From the NCBI GenBank assembly GCA_947305795.1, contig CAMZEK010000030.1, positions 1 to 32,346 of the forward strand: 32,346 nt of DNA, given 5' to 3'. The notes under the pieces are model-generated. The model worked only from the letters and a program-made list of their open reading frames with translations, was not told where the DNA came from and searched no databases. Origin of the DNA: an uncultured Bacteroidales bacterium. GTDB taxonomy: Bacteria > Bacteroidota > Bacteroidia > Bacteroidales > F082. Positions within the stretch are counted from its first letter, which is position 1. Each line of letters starts with the position of its first letter. Positions 31,523-32,346 of the stretch are shown piece after piece. The translations under genes and the position numbers were made by a program.

Positions 31523-32346
31523 TCAACTTTTTTCGGGATAATAGTTGTTCCACATCCGTTTCACCATCCCTGCCATTTCCTTCCGCAGCCAAAGCGGTTC
31601 CAACACTTCAAGCGCGTCGCCGTTCCAAAGGAGTTCTTGCTGGAAGTCGAAGGTGGGGCGCACCTCAACGGAGAAGATGCTGTATTCGTCCGTATGCTCC
31701 TGCTCCTTTTGTGAAGGATGCAAGGGTAGGGAACGCAGGTAGTTGGCTTGGTCGGCGCTCACTTTCAGCTTCACGGTCTCGATGGGGCATCCCTCATCGC
31801 GAATGATACCGAAACAGCCTTTGAAGTAGTTCTCTGGGTTGAATTTCTTGGGGTATTTGAAGGTCTCCTCCGACAGCCGTGCCTCCAGTACGCGGTCCAA
31901 GGAATAGATTCGGATCTTGTCTTCGTAGACGCTGTTGCCCACCATGTACCACCGCTGCCGGAACAGCTTCACGCAATAGGGCGCCACGGGGAAGGTGTGC
32001 TCGCTTTCGCTCCAAAAGCCTTTATAGGTGATTTCCAGCAATCGGTTTTTCTTCATCGCTTCCATGACCGTGGCGAGGAAGTCCTGACCCGAGGGGATGC
32101 TTTCCAGCAGGATGCGGTCGCTGAGCGACTTGTTTTCCAACAGCGTGTTGTTGACTGACATAGTGCTGAGCAGCCAGCGTTGCAGTCCGTCGTCCTCAAG
32201 CACTTCGCGGTTCTCGATATAATAGCGGTCGCCGTCGCTCTTGTCGCACATAATGACAAGGCCGAACATTTCTTCTACTGCGTTCTTCCATGTGTGGAAC
32301 GTGCGGCGCGGAATCTCCAGACCCTCGCTCAAATCGGTTTCGAGCC
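31523..32346 (-). CDS. WYL-domain transcriptional regulator, partial (N-terminus beyond right edge)
   Basis: The frame stays open to the right edge, so about 274 C-terminal residues are seen. It has the end of the N-terminal region (LEIPRRTFHTWKNAVEEMFG, then IMCDKSDGDRYYIENREVLE), a WYL domain with RLLEITYKGFWSE, VAPYCVKLFRQRWYMVGNSV and KIRIYSLDRVLEARL, and a C-terminal WCX-like region (VKLKVSADQANYLRSLPLHP, ending MVKRMWNNYYPEKS). The WYL pocket binds nucleic acid or nucleotide ligands in studied members, several of which control defence loci. The DNA-binding wHTH should lie just outside the window. No start codon is assigned. Confidence 0.88.
   Translation of the reverse strand, partial: LETDLSEGLEIPRRTFHTWKNAVEEMFGLVIMCDKSDGDRYYIENREVLEDDGLQRWLLSTMSVNNTLLENKSLSDRILLESIPSGQDFLATVMEAMKKNRLLEITYKGFWSESEHTFPVAPYCVKLFRQRWYMVGNSVYEDKIRIYSLDRVLEARLSEETFKYPKKFNPENYFKGCFGIIRDEGCPIETVKLKVSADQANYLRSLPLHPSQKEQEHTDEYSIFSVEVRPTFDFQQELLWNGDALEVLEPLWLRKEMAGMVKRMWNNYYPEKS

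Overview
This window looks chromosomal and comes from a member of the Bacteroidetes, most likely order Bacteroidales. The evidence is a type IX secretion (T9SS) C-terminal sorting domain, RnfBCDGEA with RseC, a DUF4834-like small protein, a lipoprotein with a Bacteroidetes-type lipobox, mostly weak Shine-Dalgarno sites, and repeated promoter boxes of the form TAnnTTTG preceded by TTG about 19-21 nt upstream. I cannot assign a genus.

Left part (1-12,650, all minus strand): a PKD-containing secreted protein that runs off the left edge; a lipoprotein of unknown function; the complete rnfB-C-D-G-E-A operon (ion-translocating ferredoxin:NAD+ oxidoreductase) with its own strong promoter; a two-domain T9SS cargo protein; an AAA-type ATPase; and rseC. 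In many Bacteroidetes rseC sits directly upstream of rnfB. Here a surface-protein gene and an ATPase gene (about 3.6 kb) lie between them. Two copies of a 63-bp element occupy the same position, between stop codon and terminator, of two successive transcription units.

Middle part (12,700-26,300): divergent from rseC are a YihY/BrkB membrane protein and a Wzx-like flippase, then a structured 88-bp palindromic element, a GT-B glycosyltransferase and a WecB-type UDP-GlcNAc 2-epimerase. Converging on these is a minus-strand run: GT2 glycosyltransferase, DUF4834-like protein, YfhO-like membrane protein, a second GT-B glycosyltransferase, a decayed AlbA_2/GHKL ATPase gene, a methyltransferase and a LicD-family protein. 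A second methyltransferase diverges from the GT2 gene. Together these look like a surface-glycan (LPS, capsule or glycolipid) synthesis region with signs of rearrangement.

Right part (26,300-32,346, all minus strand): ribosomal protein L34 (rpmH), a PepD-type dipeptidase, a DEDDh 3'-5' exonuclease, an intact AlbA_2/GHKL-type ATPase, an Xre antitoxin with a toxin-like partner, and a WYL-domain regulator cut by the right edge. A 66-bp piece matching the 5' end of the exonuclease gene recurs beyond the ATPase gene, so the ATPase is bracketed by direct repeats. This accessory cluster (WYL, toxin/antitoxin-like pair, AlbA_2 ATPase, exonuclease) is the best candidate here for an undescribed mobile or defence-type module, but that is inference. 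No rRNA, tRNA, CRISPR array or transposase was seen.
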